Shown in pieces: positions 31,454-44,523 of a stretch of 64,000 nt of DNA. The position numbers were made by a program, and so were the translations under genes. Source of the stretch: Bradysia coprophila (taxonomy: Eukaryota; Arthropoda; Insecta; Diptera; Sciaridae); assembly GCF_014529535.1 (NCBI RefSeq), contig NC_050735.1, positions 5,219,739-5,283,738 of the forward strand. Reading direction: 5' to 3'. Within the stretch, counting starts at the first letter, position 1, and the number at the start of each line of letters is the position of its first letter. The notes beneath the pieces are model-generated. The model searched no databases. It was not told the DNA's origin and was given only the letters and a program-made list of their open reading frames with translations.

Positions 31454-33832
31454 ATGGTAAACATACATCAGATTCGTGACCAGCTTGTTACCGATTACAG
31501 TAACAGAGTCAATGCCGAGATTATTGAACCTTTAACTTACATCAAAACTCTGGCAGAACCAAAAGGGAAAATACTGTTGATCTACAAAAAGGTACCTACT
31601 TTTCCTTGGTATATTTAACAGCAGATCGTCAATGTCTATCAAATTCTCATTGGAATATGATGCTGAGCTGAGTGTTTCCAGAATTTAATTCAAATGTCTG
31701 TTAATCCAAAGGTGAACCAAATTTCGTCTTTATCAACTGTAAACTTGGAAAAGGAAGAAGTTTCCATCAACGGCAATACCAGCCAATTAGATGTGACTGG
31801 AACACCATTAGAAGATAACTGTAACATTACCGTCATATCGGATTGGTCGGTTATTAAAAAGTATGTCAAGACCAATGCATGGGCCGATGAAGAAGAGCAA
31901 TACGGTAGTGTAAACGAGGATTTGGCTACAGTAATCATAAACGAGATAAACGTAGGACTCGGAAGTAAATGTAACAATGGCTCGATGTTTGCTATCTGCG
32001 ATGCCTCGAATGGAGATCATCAATTTCTGTTAAATGCCGAATATGATAAGGACTGGAATTGGCGTGGCGTTGGAAAGTTTACGGTGAGTGTAATTGGTAT
32101 GATGGCAACGCTTTGTTCTTACGGGATTCTGCAACCTTTCAGGGACTGGTTCCATTCCAACAAATCAATCCAGCTAATTTAATGAAGAAGCATCTCAGCA
32201 TGCTGATGAACTGCAATGAGGCCAGCACCAGAATCGAACTGTCGTTCAACGTCAAGTCCAATCAAACAATCAAATGTTCTTGGGAGACGGCGTCGTTGAC
32301 ACCATCGCTGAAATGCAATAAGAATGCCAACATTGTCGTTTCTCAGTCCATTCCTGTTGGAGACTTCAGTTCTTGCATTGCAGAATATTGGCGCCAATTG
32401 GAAATATTGGAGGGTGTGAAGCAAGATATTGAAAAGTATAAGAAGAGTCAGAACAATGCCGATTTGGTGTATCAACGTTGCGCCAGGTGAATCAAATTGT
32501 TAATTTTGGCTGTTAAAAGCTCAACTTCTAACACAAAATTCTCAAATATTTTCAGCCCGTTGGACCTGGAAAAAATCGAAAAGTACATAATGGCTGCACT
32601 GTCCAACATAAATACCTACGACACAGCCAAAGAAACGGACACCTTCGATATTGTTTCAATCATTGGACGAATGGATAGCGACAGAGTTCAAGAAGTCACC
32701 GACCAATTGTGGAGTGTCCTCCGATGTAAGTTTCCTGAATGTGTTGCATACAGTCGATTGCAGAGCTAAATTTTTATTACAGTTTGCAGTAGTTTCGAAC
32801 ACCTTGTACACGCACTACATTATGTGTTTCAGTGTTCCGCTCAGTCAATCGTTGTCGTAAGTTTTTCCACGGCTCATATCGACTTTAGGAAATCTTTTCA
32901 AATTCAATTCATTTGCTTAGAATACGCCGAGAAACAATAATCGCCTAGCGTCATTGATTCGCGATATATCGGAGAAGAGAAACATTCCCCGATTGTCCGG
33001 CTCAGAACCGTTGGAAATTTTATTGGAAATCGGCCTGCAAAAGGTGTCGAAAGACTACGAATACATATTCTCGGAGAGCAAAGTATGTCCGTCGGCTGGT
33101 TTTCAGGGTTTTATCAAGTACGTCTCAAAGTCTCTTCGGATCGTGAACAATTGCAGCTGACCGTTTTTCGTTAAAAAAAATCTTTTCCTTCCAGAGAAAC
33201 AGCAGAAAGAGCACCAGTCAACGACCGTAAAACGTTACATCACGCCGTCGAAACCAATCGCCAGACGATGTTGAACAAAAACAAGCAAATGGACATCGCC
33301 AAACTGAACATTGCCGAGTTCGGTTACACTCGCTTCGACAAATACGAAATCGATCGATTTTTGGCCAAATTGGCCCAGGTCCATTTGATTCTCGAACACA
33401 TCATTCTGATGCAGGTCAATCTGAATCTGGATCATACGGTGCTTCGATCGATCATAAATAGTTTGCCGAAAGGTGTGACCGATTTCCAGCGGCTGGGTGC
33501 TGTGAAAAATGACAGACGTGAATTTTCGATTGCACCCACAGCATTGCTGTCAAAAGTGGAGAAGTGAGTGGGAACTTCTGTTCTGTCGACTCAATTGAAA
33601 AGTTCACGACTTTATTCTCCACTGTACTTTCAGCCTGACGCCCCAAACGATCAAAATTACAATGAAGTCCGAGAATCGGTTCCGATTCGTGAGCGACACT
33701 TTCCACTACAGCGTCGATCCGATTTGTCCACCGAACGTATTCCCGTATATGCAGAACAGTGAAGAGATCGTCAACAAGGAGATACTCTATTGTGGATTAC
33801 ATTATGTTAAACTGGGCTCCCGTCGTAAATAG
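31454..33832 (+). CDS. Zwilch: Zwilch, RZZ kinetochore complex subunit
   Basis: Zwilch forms the Rod-Zw10-Zwilch complex at unattached kinetochores, recruiting dynein and Mad1 in the spindle checkpoint. Exons are 31454-31591, 31682-32083, 32143-32486, 32556-32725, 32783-32856, 32921-33117, 33195-33563 and 33634-33832. The phases agree throughout, total 1893 nt, 630 aa, in the usual 590-640 aa range. Recognition rests on the conserved C-terminal half: FSSFEHLVHALHYVFQ, the LEILLEIGLQKVSKDY segment, and the all-helical stretch around FLAKLAQVHLILEH, plus the C-terminal VNKEILYCGLHYVK. The N-terminal half aligns weakly, as expected for this fast-evolving family. The start at 31454 sits in a strong CACAAAATGG context. 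It is convergent with the oxidase gene, stop to stop 87 bases. Confidence 0.88.
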
Positions 33833-33841
33833 GTCAATTAA

Positions 33842-33854
33842 AATAAATTTTATT
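33842..33854. terminator. Overlapping poly(A) signals for Zwilch and the oxidase gene
   Basis: AATAAA on the plus strand (33842-33847) is 10 bases after the Zwilch stop. TTTATT at 33849-33854 is AATAAA for the minus-strand oxidase gene, 66 bases after its stop. Cleavage downstream of each would make the two transcripts overlap antisense. Confidence 0.6.
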
Positions 33855-33919
33855 TCCATTCTCGCAAAGCAGCTGACTTCGCTGAATTCTATTACCGCGG
33901 TCGTAAAATTTTCAATCTT

Positions 33920-35352
33920 TTACAATTTACTCTTTACATTGGAAACACCGTTCAGCTGTCCTTTCACTAGATCTAAGACATCTGTTGCACAACCCCAAGC
34001 TGTAGTCACCCCTGATCCACCATGGCCATAATTGTGGATGATCGTACAGGTCTTACCATTTCCTACAACCGAAAAGCACAAAATAAAAATGAAATTTCCT
34101 GCTGAAAATCAGTCCAGCCACACGAACTTTTCCTGATTGTCTCCTCCTCTATACGAATTGTATTACGACCTGGTCTCAGACCGACCCATTCTTTCAAGAA
34201 CGTTGAATTGGCTATCGAAGGGTCTAAGTTCAAGCATCCGCTACGAATAAATTTCGAATCGTCGGCGGATGCATTTTCATTGTAGTCATCGAATTGGGCC
34301 GTTCCACCCAATACAACGCTGCCCACGCTACAAATAAATAAAATTTATTCTCTCTCATCTGTCCTTCATTTACACGTTGTACAACCTACTTCGGTATGAT
34401 GTAGTTGACGTCGTTTTGAGTTGATTGGAAAATCCATGACGCTTCGACGCGATGCACCTTTCGATTAGAAATTTGTCACACAACGTTTACCAACGATCAA
34501 AATATGCAATTTAAATGTACCTGACCCCGAATCGGTCTCACTTTTCGATCGTTAGCCAATAGTTTGGCACCCATGCCAGTGCAATTGATAATTAGATCAT
34601 AGTCCTGATCCAGCTCATCGAAATTGTTGATACGTTTCTCGAATACCTTACCACCGGCCGATTGAAATCGTTTCATTAGATACGGTAGCAAGAACGTTGG
34701 CTCGCAGGTGAAAGTTACGAAGTGCGCGCCTGCACTGAATTGGTCAAAACAATAATGTTTCGCTTGTAGCTTCATTCATTATGAATATTTACGTGTATTT
34801 GACGTTATGCTCCCGACTGTATTGATCTAATTGTTCATAAGACACGGGCGTAAACCCGAAAACAACTCGACTCCAGCATGGATTAAATCCATCTCCATCA
34901 ATGATGAGACGTGTTACGGGTATAAGAGATATTCCGAGCTCGGCCGCCTTTCCGCTTTTCCATAGCTCGTGAAAAAATTGATGAGTTTCATCTGACCATT
35001 TGCTGGTAAAACAAAGGAAGTACAAGAATTCATATCAAGCATTACGCGATTACTTAAAGCAAAAGTAGTTAACAGTTTGAATCTTTACGTGGCGATACGT
35101 TTGCCGTCTATAAAGGGTTAATCATCTCTAGAAGCACCGTTTCATATCTCACTTAATTTTGTCAGAAGCTGTGTCACAAATCAAGTAGGGGCCCCAAAGA
35201 CCAGCTGAACCATCGCCAGTCGTGTTTGGCGAAAATTTATCGGAAAATACACACACATCGACGTTTCTTCTGTCGGCTACCGATTCAGCAATCTTTACAG
35301 CACAGCTCAGTCCAACCACTCCAGCTCCAACAATAGCCACTTTCTTCACCAT
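33920..35352 (-). CDS. D-aspartate / D-amino-acid oxidase, peroxisomal
   Basis: This FAD enzyme oxidatively deaminates D-amino acids to 2-oxo acids, ammonia and H2O2. Exons on the minus strand are 35352-35153, 35002-34793, 34734-34521, 34457-34390, 34327-34128 and 34062-33920. The phases agree, total 1035 nt, 344 aa, matching the ~340 aa of the family. The FAD-binding GAGVVG lies at residues 9-14, within the N-terminal VAIVGAGVVGLSCA strand-turn-helix. DLIINCTGMGAKLL, IRGQ, the VGLRPGR substrate-arginine motif and the C-terminal NYGHGGSGVTTAWG are all present. The last three residues SKL are a type 1 peroxisomal signal. The intron 5 donor is GTTCGT; other donors there break the frame. Substrate preference (D-Asp or neutral D-amino acids) cannot be settled from motifs alone. 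Confidence 0.93.
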
Positions 35353-38300
35353 AATTTGCTTGAACTTTCGAATATTGTGTTACACTGATAACAGAGACGA
35401 CAATTCGAATCATTGAACACTGAAAATCGAGCATTGATATTGACGCTTAATTTGCTACTCGAGAGATAAGACAATAATAATAGATACGGAGGTGCAGAGG
35501 TGGAGTTTGTTTGTGTGTGGATCATTTTCTCAATTGATTTTGTTTGCTTTTTGTGTTCAGGTCGTACATCAGGTTTAACCATTCAGGAGTCTGTTATCGA
35601 CAGTAATGACAGAAATGAGCTGTGGGCTGTCCGTAAAGTAAATGTTTTAACAAATGAAGTAAAAGATTTTTGATCAAGCACTAGGATTGCACTAGGAAAT
35701 ACTTTCACTAAAAGAATAGATCGATTGGTATGCTGTCGGCAGACATTTTCGACAGTTTTAACCGTCTCAAGTGTCTAATAGTTTCGCATTTCTTAACTCT
35801 GATCAAGTTACGATGAATGTGGGAACAGACGAGCGTCAGCGATCTCTACCCTACGATCAGGGCATATAATGGCAGCATAACTACTACGGTAAAACTAAGA
35901 TATTCTGGAGACGTATGTGTTCATTTAGAGTGTTCTACCAAAGAATGTTTAATGTGCACTTCCCAACCGAGAGTATATTTTCTAAAAACGGAAATGGTGT
36001 CAATAATAATACTTTGGCTCTATGTTCGCTACAGAAGATCCATACTTCTGATGCTAGCAATACTGCGATTTCGTGTGGTTTTTAAGTGTTAGGGAAACGT
36101 AAATAAGATGAGGCTAACTGCAAGCGCAGTAACATCAGTTGTGGAATTTTTTTTTCAACGAGAAAGAAGAAATTGAATTAGTTATTTTCATTGATGCTGC
36201 ATTTCAGGTCAGATAAGTTTAGATAAGCTATGAAAATGACCTGATGCTAACCTGAATCAGGTCAATAATTTCAGTCTGAGTGAAATCTGATATATTGCCA
36301 GATTTAGTTGTAATCCAATGCGCTGGTCCATGAAGTATATCACTCAGAAAATTAAGCTTTCACTGAGTCCTTTGTAACACCCATAAATTAACAAAAGATT
36401 CCAAAGATGTATGCTAGGTCGGAGTAAAAGCGTATGATCTTTAAATAACATTTTGTTTATTTATTTATTCTGGTGACTACAAGAATACATAAACATTTTC
36501 ACTATATGACTACGATTTCTGTTTCAATGGTTTACTCTTGATTTGGTTTTGTTTTCTTGATAATATTCTTCACACTGTGGTAGTCATTATTATATGTATT
36601 GTAATGAGTATTTAATGGTAAGTTACATTTAACAAATTTCTTTAGTTGATGTCTTTTTCCATTGAACGAATTTGGTTCTACAATTTAAATGTGATTTCGA
36701 AGCCTAACGTACAAACATACGACAGCAATCAAATATTTTATTATTTTAGTGCAGAGATGTTATAGAGGTTTTTATATTTTATAATTTTAGGTTTTAGTTG
36801 GGTTCAGGTTTTTTTCCTCAATTTTTTTCTTGTTTTTAATTTTTTTTTTGGTTCCTTAAAAATCAATTCAACCTCTCAATCGGAAATATCGCATAACACA
36901 ATAAATTAATTGTTTTCGTTATGCGCACGATCTTCATTATCAAAACGATGTATAAAAAGATATTTTCTCATTGTTTAGGATGCAATTTTCTTTGTATATA
37001 ATTTGGAGCACCTTGATTCAAAATGATACTCTCTTTCCGTTAAGCTATTTATTAAGGAAAAGCTTTTGGTTTTTTTTTTTTACTTAATTTTGGAAAAGGA
37101 AAGCAATTTTGTCGGTATTCTTTTAAATTTCTTAACACCCTGCGCTGTCTCATCAATAATTTTTTATTATTTCATTTGTAAAGATGAAATATATTTAAAT
37201 GTAAAAAATTGGAAAAAATTTAGTCAGAAATGTTGTAAATGATTTAGGGGATATTATCGTCGGGTAGTTTAGATTTTAGCTTCGTATAATAAATAATGTT
37301 TGACGATTTCACGTAGTTCTGTTTTTTTACCTAATTGAACGTTTATCTATTAAACAATCAATTTTATTTTTAATTAGTTTGGGCTAATTAAGCAAACAGT
37401 TTGGTAAATGTCAGATTTTCTGATAAAAAATGTCTTCATTGTTGTTGCTTTTCCATCAGATTTGTCCAAAATATTCCTGCAGTTTCATTTGAAATGAATA
37501 TTAATATCGAACAGACATCCTAGAGTCTCAGTAAAGTTTAGTCACTTACTTTTGTGGTCTTTTTGGGTAATATGATCCAATTGCCTGTCAAATGTACAGT
37601 TAACAGTCCGGTTTTGTATAAGAACATGAAATGTCTAAACAAAATTTTCAGGACACCTGTAAGGTTTCAGGTCATTTTTGACCTGTCAATTCAGGTCAGG
37701 TTAAAATTAATCATGTCAGGAGGTTCACGTCAGAAATTTTTTTTTTGTATTTTCAGATCAGGTTCAGGTAAACCTCACCCGTTCCGAGAGTTTGTCTATT
37801 TTAAAATATGAAACCCAACTAGAGGAATACTTTCGGACAAACATATTGATCTATTTTCTACATTGACTTTACACGATTATATTCATTTCATGTATTTGAT
37901 AACTCTTAAAAATTAATGTCTCGATGCATCGATGAAAAGTTTATTCTTTATATTTACAACCAAGTGAATCTGCTTAACGCACAGTGCGTTGATTCTGGCT
38001 CCAATTTATTATTTAATTTCATTTTCGAATAGTTTCGATAAAACAAAATTGGTAAAATTGATTGATGAAGAAAAGACGGATATTTTAACCTTTCAGAAAC
38101 GGCTAGGCATCTGTTATCACTTTTCCAGTATTTTCTCTCACTATTTTATCATTTAGAAATCATATTCAAGACATGGAATAATCGATGAAAGAGTGAGAGA
38201 AAATATTGGAAAAGTGAGAATCTGAAAAGTATCTTGAAGTATTAAATGCTTATCAACAGATAACAGCAAATAAAAAGTGACAATTTCATGTTCAAAAATT

Positions 38301-38459
38301 GCGCGGTTTCGTTACGATTCGAGTAAGTGGACCACTACATGACACAACCGATTTTCCCGATTTTCCTCAAATGAAATATGTTGAGTGTGTCACGTGTGGC
38401 TTGATTAAAAAGCTTAGATATGAGGCTTGAAAATACGATCCAATTTGAAGCACAACATT
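35353..38459. other. AT-rich intergenic region
   Basis: About 3.1 kb with no gene I can support. The left 250 bases must hold the oxidase promoter. A dispersed motif, ACAAATGAAGTAAAAGATTT, lies at about 35652. CAGGTCAGGTT-like short repeats occur at about 36205-36270 and 37640-37770, and long poly-T/A runs are common. Confidence 0.45.
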
Positions 38460-39055
38460 TTAAGGCCGTTGCTAATTGCCCGCGCTGGTGAATATCATTT
38501 TATAGACTAATTGCCCGCTCGTGCGAATAGCATCTTATACACTATTCCACCGCGAGTGGTAATAAAATGCTATTATTGAAAAATGCCATACCTTTTGAAG
38601 GATGAATTCCTTTCGTTCCTATTCGTACGAGGAATATCAAATTAAATTCTAGCAAAATTTGTATCCTTTGTAGAAGGAAAATACAATGCCGTTCCAGTAC
38701 TAAATTCGTTTTCATGTAAGTAATTTGCAATTCCTTTTTCTAGGTAAAGCCATTCCGTTCCCTTTCGTACAAAGAAGATACAATGTCTTTCAGGGGGGAA
38801 TTCTCATCGTTCCTATTCGTACGAGGAATATCTACTAGTTATGGTAGCTCGCTTCTTTTGACGTTATGAGTTTATTTACTTTTGACATTAGGAGTCCCTT
38901 CCCTGACAAGACAAGTTCTGAATTTAATCCGACATGATTTTTCATTTGTTTGTTCTATAAAAAAGTCAATTTGCTGGCAAATAGTCTAAAATCCCCGTGC
39001 GGGCGAATAGTTTACAAAATGTTATTCGAACGCGTGGGCGAATAGTTGTTTCGAA
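38460..39055. repeat. Degenerate relative of the CG-rich palindrome arrays, with an internal direct repeat
   Basis: Fragments such as TTGCCCGCTCGTGCGAATAG (about 38511) and GAACGCGTGGGCGAATAG (about 39028) resemble the palindromes at 14.8-15.9 kb. Two such clusters bracket 38530-38990. Between them CGTTCCTATTCGTACGAGGA occurs twice, about 190 bases apart (38613 and 38805). Confidence 0.5.
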
Positions 39056-41824
39056 ATTATAATTCGTTAAACATTAAGTGAGGAAATGTTTCACAGGGGT
39101 TATGGAATTTCACCCCTTTTTTGTTAGTTGAGGGATCAGATTCAATTTTTAATTCCCCTGTAGCCCCTCTATTTGAAACTATAATGAATTTTTTGTGTGC
39201 ATTACGGTACATTGCTTCATTTATTTAAACAGAAGTAACAGATTTAATCATGACATCGTGATACGCTGGCCGTTTCTAAAAGATTTATTGAAATTGGAGA
39301 AAATGAAAAGCGACAGTTCGAAAATGGAAAATAATTTTGTAAAAATAAAACCGAGAGATGTTCATTTAGTCTAAGCCTAATACATAATAATTTTTCACTT
39401 TTTTTTTGGTTTTCCATAATATAATGAGTTAAATGCAAATAACATGATTGGAAAATGCCAGTCTACATTTTTAATTGACAAGTTACAATAATATATAAAC
39501 CTTTTTATTCACTAAAATTTCTTTTCTTTTCTTTTTGTTCATTAATTTAGATATTGTTGCTTGGTTATTTCTTTATTTTAAATTACACTTTTCTTTTATT
39601 CATTTTTATTTATTTATTTTTATATAATATAAATTATGCATAATGTGTATATAATACGTAGCACGTTTCATTTATATGGTATATTGGTATATAATATAAG
39701 ACTTACTAATCTGAATTAATTTAGCAATGTACAAACGTTGTTTTCATTTTTATAATAACTCTTTTGTTTTATTCCTTCTACTATTTAATTATTAATTGAA
39801 TTTGCTGGAGGTCAAAGGATAAGTAAGTTGCCGAAAAAGTATCTCAATTTTGTTTTTTTTTACTTTTTATTTTGAGGTTTTTAAAATTTTCACATTTGGT
39901 CTTTGATACAATTATTTTTTTCGTATTCATTTTTATCCTAAGTTCTTTATGATTTATCTTCTCACTGACTTTGTGCTGCTGATCTTCGACACAACTAATT
40001 AGGCAAGACGTTTCGGTTAGTTTTTTTCTTTTTAATCGATGGAGATGATAACAATTGTAGCTAAGATACTCTAACTGAAAATTTCCCAAAAGATGTAAAA
40101 ATTTTGTCAACCCCAGACGAGGCTGACGTTGACAATATATATTATACAAAACTTCACAAATTAGGAACAAGACTGTATGTACGGCAGCGTGTCCATCAAT
40201 GAATTGTAGCAATTTATCGTACTAATATAATCTAATTTCATCGGAAAAATAGTTTTATTGCCAAGCTTCGCCCGCAATGGTTAGATGACCGGATGAATAA
40301 TTTTTACTAAATGTTCATATGGATTCGAAGTGACTATTTTTAGTAAATTTTATGTAAAAATGTAAAAAAAATTAAGGGTGCAAAAAACCTATTACACTAT
40401 TTGCACCCGGGTGCAAATTGTCTTGAAAACGTTATTTAGAGCCTTACAAAAATTATTGTAGAAACTGACCTTACAATTGGATGTTTCGTCAAACGCAACT
40501 TGAATCTTTCTGGTACAAACTTGAGTAACAATTGGGTGTTTCGAACTTGTGCAAACTGTCCTAATAATTGAGTGTTTTGTCCCTTCAATCTTCCTTATAC
40601 AAAATGAATGAACAATGGGTTATTTCAAGAATTGGGTGAAAATAGTGCCCGGATGCAAACAACATCTACCATCTGAATAAAACCTGATTTTCTTTGCGCC
40701 AAGTGAGCGAAGAAATACTGATCTTGATTGTCTCCACACAATGTAATTGAATTGTTTCCGTCTAAAGTTATCTCTCCCCATCGATTGAAAATTTAAAAAC
40801 ATCAGTTGAATGTCGTCTAGGCTAATAAGTTAAATTTATTATCCCAACAAAATCAAATTCGTTGCATGTATTGTTAATTTTAAAGATATCTCAAAAGTAA
40901 AAATCTGAAAACAATAAAGCGAGCCGAACGAATCCTTAATTTCGGTTCCTAAAATAAGTAGTTTATCAACTAAATCTCGTAGGACAGTGAATCTTAGTTC
41001 GACAGGATGTCCTTGATGGTAAGTGCTGCCTCGAAATCATTATAAAACTTTGCCAGTTGAGACTATTTTGTCGTTGGGATTGGAACAAAGGTTGGCGAGT
41101 ATTTAAATATCAATTCCTATTCTTCTTGAACTCCTTCATAATAAAATAATCTAAAATAGACCGAGAGTGGTATGATATGGCATAGATTTGGAAACGTAGT
41201 CTTATGAGGGACTGATATGCGCTCAGACTCTCGATCAACACTTGTCACAAAACAAACAGAAAGAGATTTTGTTACACTGCAATTTTTTGTCATAAAGTTG
41301 AACTCGAGAAAAAAAAACTTTTCAAATTTTCCCTTTTCACAATTAATGTGATCTCCTTATCACCAGTCTTATTGATTAAGAACATCTAATTGAACAATCA
41401 TCGACATCGACATAGTTGCTCTGATGACTATAGATCGAGCAAAAAGCATTACAAATTGTAGGGTACAGCTTTGACATCTGTTATAGACAGCGACGACAAC
41501 AAGTAATATGCGATGTGTTCTGGCCTATTCGTCCGTTCATGGCAAAACATATTTTTGAACTAATGAAGTAAAAGATTTTATTGCCGGCCTCGTGTAAAAG
41601 TTGACCAATGCGTAGCAGTTCGCCATCTGCGTAAATGGCCCATTGCATGAAGAATATTTTCGGTTCATTTTACGATAATTCCTTTGTGATAATTAACATA
41701 AGGCTGGCAATAAATCAGAATACATTGGTTGATGTGAAAGCTGTTTATTAATTCGGAAGCAACCTTATGTCACTCGCAAACTCGCTAGTGTGTTTCTGAG
41801 CAACTTTCTTAGGCAGTCTTGTCC
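39056..41824. other. AT-rich intergenic region
   Basis: About 2.8 kb with no gene recognised. At 40470-40640 a CAATTGGGTGTTTCG-like phrase recurs three or four times at irregular ~50-70 base spacing. A further copy of the AATGAAGTAAAAGATT motif is at about 41563. Confidence 0.45.
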
Positions 41825-42081
41825 TTAGAGTAATTATACCTAGAGAGGAAATTTGTACGACGAAATGTGGTCCCAACATCAGTTTGTATAAGATACACAT
41901 TTCGTATAATTTTACACCAACACATGTATGCTTTGACGTTTTTTCGCTATTGATATTTCAATTTGCCCTCTTAATTAAGAGGGCAAACACACATACCAAT
42001 AAACATTTCGTATTTTATGTTGGGACCACATATTTTACGTAATTTTGTTCGAAATTTCCTCTCTAGGTATAATTACTCTTA
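41825..42081. mobile_element. MITE with TTA target duplication and a central 26-bp palindrome
   Basis: The element 41828-42078 begins GAGTAATTATACCTAGAGAG and ends with the reverse complement. The inverted arms extend about 55 bases, through a GTGGTCCCAACAT block. TTA stands on both sides (41825-41827 and 42079-42081). Near the centre (41962-41987) is a perfect 26-bp palindrome around TTAATTAA. A 3-bp TTA duplication fits PIF/Harbinger-type MITEs (inference). Confidence 0.75.
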
Positions 42082-44401
42082 GGTCTTGTCGACATAGAAT
42101 TTGTATCTCCGAGCCGAAGGCGACTGAAGCTTTGTTTTCTCACAAAACTGTTACTTCATGTTATGAATTACTTTCGCAACATCCAATGTAACCTACTATT
42201 GGCTCAATCTGTTAAGATCAAAAGAAGGACTAGACTCGATTATTATACTGGCGATATGCTTGCCGCGTTTGTGAATTTTAGGTTTCAATGAATTTTAATC
42301 GATTTGGATAAATGTAATTACTAAACATCTTCTATGCGATACATCTACCTTAATTTGCAGTTTGATAATAGATATTTAATGAAGTGCAAACGGTCATTTC
42401 TAAACAATTTTTACGTTCATATTTAGGATGTGTGGCTGAAATTTTGCTATTTCTTGTATAATTGGCTACAAATAACTTTAACATTCAACATTTTACGTGA
42501 TCGATAGATTTTCATTGAACAACAATTTTTTTTTTAAATCTCTCGTCTAGGAAAAATATGGTTCCAGTTCGAGGTTCCACATTTGTACACAATTTTTCTT
42601 CTTCATTTGTTTAATTTTCAATTAATTAATTTATGTTTGCAACAATTATTTATAATTTGTTTTTCTTTTTCTAAACATTTCGTTACACAAAAATATGAAT
42701 TTGATTAGCTTGTTGTCTTTCATTTTTTTTAGCTTTTTTTAAAATAATTTCTGTTAAAATATTTTCGTCTTTAACATTTTTAAATAAATAAATTTGTCTA
42801 TGACAATATTTCACGCTACATATTTTTTAGAATGGGCTAACGCTTCCATTGTGTTTTTTCATAGTTAAATATTCTCTGGGTTCTATTATTTTTCGTTTGT
42901 TGCAAATTTTCATTGTAGTTATTAAAAAATAAATATTCTCAAACTAAGTAACATAACGAATATATTATATTGTATCACGTTTTCATAGTGTATATCAGTT
43001 TTGCTGTGTAGGTGTATGTGTGTCGTGAATGTGTTCTTGGCGTGGAATCGAACTTCGTCTCGTTAGGAATTCTTTAAAGGACGACTAATCGGGATAATAC
43101 ATTATATTGGTCGGTACTAAATTGTGTGAATTCAACAAATTCCCATTTCGCTCCTATTTCAATTGATCTGAGCCAACTCTCTGGCACTGGCTGAACGAAC
43201 CCTCTGGAACTGGGTCAAATTTAACAGAGATTATCATTTAGAAACATAAGTTTAAGTTAAAACTTTGAAATTATAAGTAGTTTCTCCATACAATATCTGA
43301 GGAAGGTCGCTTTATAAGTCCGAAGTTTTGCGTTAACTTGTTATTTAAGATGAAAATCTCAATCTTTCTATCATCACACTGTAAGTGCAGCATTTAATCG
43401 GTGATTTTCAAAGAATATAGACATTAATTTGTGGACGAATTTTCACCAGAAGCATTTCAATGCAAGCTTTTTTGATCGACTTCCGAAAACGAAATATCGA
43501 TAAATACATAGGTCTAAACGTTGCCCTTGTGATCATATGAATCTGTTCACGTTCAGTGTCTCTAGCAGTATAGGCGTCTATCAATTTTTCTCCCTTCTTA
43601 ACAGAATTGATGGTTTAAAAGAAGAGATAAAACAGACAAGAAATAAAATACCATTCAGCAGCATACAACTTTTCTTTTCGCAACACCACGGTCCAATCAG
43701 TTCAGTAATTTCTTACCTTACGCTTCGTTACTTCTAACTCCTCTTTTCATATTGGCACGAGTAATGACCTTCTTATCTCCCGATCTTCCCGATCTCATCA
43801 ATTCAAAAGTATCTATTCACCTCAGAAACAAATGAAGAGCTCTAGTTGGCGAAGGGTTTATTATTAAGAACTTTTATTCCTAATAAAAAAATCTCAAAAA
43901 ATGAGAAATTATAAAAAATGTCGAATGTTTACAAATTAACTTCTCCCCTGCCTCATCCAATCGCACTGACGGGACCAATGCAGTCTTAGTTACACAACTT
44001 GTATGCTCCAAAAATATCTTCCAATTTGCAAGAAATTTTCCACCAAGGTCTTCAAATGAAGATCCTGGTTACACGCAGTTAAATTTTCGCATTAAAATCT
44101 GATGTCATTTGTGAGTGGCCCGAATTAATGACACTGAACAGGGACAACCTTATAAGTTGTTGTTCTCGCTTTCACTTTTCTGGACCGTAGACTGCAAAAA
44201 CAGCATCGACAAAGATGAGCAGGTTTCACGGTTCATGCCTTTCATTTGATTTAAAATATCATCGGTATGTTGAAATAGTATCCATTAATTCCATCACACA
44301 TTTTGTTGGATGCTTTAGTTGCAGATGTGGTATTGAGAACGCTAAGACCGTTCAAATACTTATTGTTTCTAGTACGTGTTTTGAACCACCCTCTTGAGAT
44401 A
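42082..44401. other. AT-rich intergenic region, nothing recognised
   Basis: About 2.3 kb. Short open frames (for example 43537-43737) show no domain. No repeat structure was seen. Confidence 0.45.
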
Positions 44402-44523
44402 TACAATCGCTAAACCGAACTGGTATGCATACGTTATTTTGCACCAGCTGGTCCCATTTGGAATTGTATGTGACCAGCTGGTGCAAAATAACGTATGCAC
44501 ACCAGTTCGGTTTAGCGATTGTA
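44402..44523. mobile_element. Near-perfect 118-bp hairpin MITE with TA target duplication
   Basis: Arms 44404-44453 and 44472-44521 are reverse complements over 50 bases with a single mismatch, around an 18-base loop. TA lies on each edge (44402-44403 and 44522-44523). The near identity of the arms suggests recent insertion or gene conversion. It fits a minimal Tc1/mariner-derived MITE. Confidence 0.75.

Noticed and set aside
35817..36092. 91-codon plus-strand frame
   Set aside because: No recognisable domain and no supporting splice or start context.
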